Origin: an uncultured bacterium
Lineage (GTDB): Bacteria > Acidobacteriota > Thermoanaerobaculia > Multivoradales > JAHEKO01
Direction: 5' to 3'
DNA length: 6,785 nt
NCBI GenBank assembly: GCA_938016625.1
Contig: CALILB010000125.1
Span: 1 to 6,785, forward strand
Of the stretch, positions 6,769 to 6,785 are shown in pieces; position 1 is the first letter of the stretch; the number at the start of each line of letters is the position of its first letter. The notes below the pieces were generated by a model. The model ran no database searches and had not been told where the DNA came from. It was given only the letters and a program-made list of their open reading frames with translations. A program made the position numbers and the translations under genes.

Positions 6769-6785
6769 ATGATCGGCAAGACACT
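6769..6785 (+). CDS. Start of a third kinase paralogue, cut by the right edge
   Basis: Only five full codons and two further bases are visible: ATG ATC GGC AAG ACA CT, reading M-I-G-K-T. They match the first residues of both upstream kinases (MIGQTL and MIGTTL) and lie 34 bases after the previous stop, almost the same gap as between copies 1 and 2. A second in-frame ATG sits directly before it at 6766; 6769 is chosen because it aligns with the paralogues. GCGAGAAG just upstream is a weak RBS. Identity as a full kinase is inferred from these few residues plus position. Confidence 0.7.

Overview
The window looks like a piece of a high-GC bacterial chromosome. The best taxonomic guess is Acidobacteriota (inference). 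The reasons are kinases that open MIGxTLSHYKILDKLGEGGMG and continue into a TolB-like domain and TPRs, next to a secreted DUF2911 protein and a secreted sulfatase. Related phyla such as Gemmatimonadota cannot be excluded. Third codon positions are strongly G/C in all genes, and nothing suggests recent foreign DNA. I see no tRNA, rRNA, CRISPR array, transposase or attachment site.

Left part (1-1312, minus strand): a secreted type I sulfatase, cut by the left edge before its C-terminus. A 250-base divergent intergenic region (1313-1562) follows. It holds an AT-rich patch with a weak candidate promoter for the sulfatase, a short direct repeat, a hairpin just upstream of the sulfatase RBS, and a TAGAAT -10-like element for the gene to the right.

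Middle (1563-2174, plus strand): a small exported DUF2911 protein, followed by a strong inverted repeat that resembles a terminator.

Right part (2376 to the right edge, plus strand): a tandem array of paralogous Ser/Thr protein kinases. Two are complete (719 and 721 aa), and the first codons of a third (MIGKT) are visible at 6769. Each full protein is an active-looking Hanks-type kinase, then a TolB-like (COG5616) domain, then about seven TPRs. No signal peptide or membrane span is visible. The genes are separated by 33 and 34 bases with no terminator between them, so they probably form one operon. The first kinase is preceded by the same TAGAAT-containing 15-mer found before the DUF2911 gene. 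The array is the most interesting part of the window. It looks like a duplicated family of soluble signalling kinases with their own protein-interaction scaffolds. Their inputs and substrates cannot be read from the sequence.
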